Origin: Monosporascus cannonballus
Taxonomy: Eukaryota > Ascomycota > Sordariomycetes > Xylariales
Assembly (NCBI GenBank): GCA_004154925.1
Contig: QJNS01000191.1
Location: forward strand, 92,395-156,394
Length of the DNA: 64,000 nt
Direction: 5' to 3'
This document shows positions 61,701 through 64,000 of the stretch, piece by piece. Within the stretch, counting starts at the first letter, position 1, and every line of letters starts with the position of its first letter. The notes beneath the pieces were generated by a model. The model was not told the origin of the DNA. It saw only the letters and a program-made list of their open reading frames with translations, and did not search any database. Made by a program: the position numbers and the translations under genes.

Positions 61701-63835
61701 TAATAAGGTTATATTTATTTTTAAGATCGGATATTATAAATTATTTGACTCCGTAAAGTCGATTTTTTATTTCCGTAATTAGGGGTAATAATGTTCGATT
61801 TTTAACAGTAATATCGTTTAGTTATCAATAGTTTATCATAAGTTGCAATTTTTTATTTTTTTAAGTATAAAAAATATAAGGTACTCTGCTGGTAATTTCG
61901 AAGATTAAATCCATTTTTTATAACCGATTTTTTCGGTATTTTTTTAAAATGCGTAATCCGTTTTTATTAAGGTTGTAAATAAGGTTAAACTTGGTTAAAA
62001 ATCCTTTTTTAAAGATTATTTTATAATTCTATTCCCTATATTTTGGTAATTTTGTATTTAGCTTTTTTTTAAAAGCTGCTTATATCTATGGTATTATGGT
62101 GGCATATTAATTAGATTTTCTGATATTTTGGATTATTGTTTTTATTTTTCCACATCGTTATTTAATTATCTTAATTTTGCTTTAATAGTAGCAATAATGC
62201 GTTGTATTTTTTAATGCCCGTTTTTTTTCTTATATCTTATTCCTTTAGGTAATAAAATTTTCGTCGTATTTTTATACCTGCATTCGTCGCTATTATCGAT
62301 CAAATATTAAAATCTTAATTTTTTTTATTTGTTAATAGGGAATAAAATAAACTTTACCTGGCCAATATTTTCGTTAATTAAAATTCCGTATTTGCGTATT
62401 TATGGTAATCCTAAGATTATATTATAATTTTTAAATAGAACGATATCGAAATTAATTATTTGGTATCGTCTTTGGGTAAAAAGCTCGAAGTAATTAATTT
62501 CGCGTATAATTTTTCTATTATCGTAAGCAAATTCCTAACCTTCGGCATTTGTCGTTATATAAGGTTTTAACTTATATTTTTATAGCAGGTTGAATTTATT
62601 AATTATATTTGGTGCAACATAATTCCCGCCTAAAGTTCCGTAATCTATTATTGCGATATACCAATATATTTCGATTCGTATATCCAAAATAATAAAGTAA
62701 TTAAACTTGTTTATCGTTACGTTTAAAGCTTTTTTTGGGAATTCCTTTTAATTTCTTTAGGTTTCGTTATTTTGCAGCTTTTTTATAAGTAACTTTTTTC
62801 TTTTAATTTCTGTTCGAATTTGTCGAATTTTGCGTATGTTTTTTTCGTTTAACACGTTAAGCTGTTATATCTGTCGTTATTGCCGGCGTACTATTCCTTC
62901 GAATTATATTAGTTATTTTTGGTTTTGCTGCAACTTTTTTCCTTATTAAATAAGTTATTTTTTTATGTTTGCAATTATATCGTATTATGTGTTGTCCCGA
63001 TTATTATTCCAGAGATTTTCTGTAAATTAACGTATTTTTTTAATATCTTTTTTTTCGTAAGGGATTGTAATAAATACTAATTAAAAATAGAAATCCGTAA
63101 TAGCTTTCTGATAGTACTTTTTTACCGTACGTTAAATTAACTCCTTTTTCGTTTAATAGGTATATTATCTATAATAACAAAAAGGTTTTTCCTACGGGTA
63201 TTATTTTCTTTCGGGTTAGCTCTTTGTTTCGGCCAGCTGCTAGACATTTTCTAGGGTTATATTTTAAAGATGTCGATATTATTGCTTATCGTTTTTGTTA
63301 TTTCCGGTACGATTTAAAAAGTCGAATTTTTCATAGTATATACGGGTAATTCGTTCGTAAATATGCTACTTTTATTTTTCGTAATCGGGATATTTTTGTC
63401 GTCGACAATATATGGCGTACATTTTGCCATGTCGATTTGGGGTTCCGGGGCAAACCTTTTTTATTTAACCCTGGTACTTACGTAACTATCTTTATAATGC
63501 TTTTTATTATGTTCGCGATATTTATTAAGTTAGTTTTTTGGCTTTTCGTAACTTTCGTCGAATCTCTTATCGTAATGGTCCCTGTTGGACTTTTTACTAT
63601 AGGCCTGATGCGTATTTAGCTTAGATAATGTTAATAGCTTTACTATCGTTTCCTTAGTTATTTTTGAATTATTTTTTAATATAGGTATCCAGTTATCTTA
63701 TCGTGGTCTTTTGGGTTTTTTGCATTTATAGACTTTATATTCCATTTTGCTATAATTAAAATATTTAGTCCGGCTCCAGTTTTGTTTATAAGTAACGCCA
63801 AATTCCATAAATCCTAGTGCCGTTCCGTAAGAAAT
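58335..63835 (-). mobile_element. Ty3/gypsy family 1, copy C (3' LTR to gag, truncated)
   Basis: Minus-strand element with its 3' LTR at 58,335-58,743 (TGTGACGGCTT start), integrase remnants about 59,830-60,450, RNase H, RT and gag. An RNase H/linker frame at 60,628-60,831 contains FDFVIIYKKGSENS. The RT-RNase H connection [14 protein letters not shown] is within 61,149-61,331. The RT catalytic motif at 61,533-61,562 still reads YYLDDIL, intact unlike in copies A, B and D. A zinc-knuckle remnant with several Tyr replacements lies at about 63,725-63,765. The element is interrupted at 63,836 by a family 2 LTR. Other frames such as 63,437-63,619 plus are shadows. Confidence 0.88.
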
Positions 63836-64000
63836 TGTTACAGGAACAGGGGTTCCTGCCTCGAGGAGGCCAACCTTTAAGGCCTAGCGCGGACCTGTCA
63901 CGGCTAAACCCCGGACAGGGAAGCTTGGCTCTTAAAGGTGATCTAGTTGATCTAGGTGATCTAAGTGATCTGGGACCAGATCACATAGATCACATAGATC
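63836..64000 (+). repeat. Family 2 LTR, partial, low mutation, at right window edge
   Basis: Starts TGTTACAGGAACAGG and matches the first ~160 bp of the solo LTR at 31,564-31,982, including GTGATCT and AGATCACAT repeat units. It is inserted into the gag region of copy C (after CGTTCCGTAAGAAAT). It is nearly free of RIP-type changes. Whether it is another solo LTR or the 5' end of a complete element cannot be seen. Confidence 0.9.

Overview
This window looks like part of the nuclear genome of a filamentous ascomycete (Pezizomycotina). Two gene islands of balanced base composition, about 8,090-14,800 and 46,100-55,660, sit in very AT-rich DNA made largely of dead LTR retrotransposons. The genes have short spliceosomal introns (about 50-150 bp, GT-AG) and typical fungal families. 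The retrotransposon copies show the footprint of repeat-induced point mutation (RIP): stops where Trp or Gln codons are expected, Asp-to-Asn and Cys/His-to-Tyr changes in catalytic motifs, and copies that differ by transitions. The species cannot be named from the sequence.

Layout. 1-8,085: two minus-strand Ty3/gypsy copies (family 1), one nested in the other, with a 131-bp solo LTR inside. 8,090-14,800: island 1, with a seven-helix fungal rhodopsin-like membrane protein (minus), a DHA2-type MFS transporter (plus) and an FSH1-type serine hydrolase (minus). 15,153-18,944: 5' half of a plus-strand family 1 copy. 19,595-26,895: a complete but heavily mutated family 2 Ty3/gypsy element. 27,008-27,837: a DNA transposon-like element with inverted repeats. 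27,838-38,508: AT-rich DNA holding two intact solo LTRs and a compound microsatellite. 38,509-45,531: a complete degenerate family 1 element. 46,409-55,402: one gene of nine exons for a 2,724-residue highly reducing polyketide synthase (KS-AT-DH-MT-ER-KR-ACP). 56,318-64,000: a solo LTR, a copia-like gag fragment, family 1 copy C inserted in it, and a barely mutated family 2 LTR entering at the right edge.

How the genes may work together. The synthase ends at its ACP and has no release domain. The hydrolase in island 1 belongs to the same family as LovG, which releases products from fungal reducing synthases in trans. The MFS protein is of the efflux type common in metabolite clusters. The islands may therefore be two halves of one biosynthetic locus, separated by about 31 kb of transposon DNA; this link is inference. 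All four genes can be spliced into uninterrupted frames, so RIP has not broken them. I reconstructed the exon structures by hand from splice signals, reading frame and family conservation.
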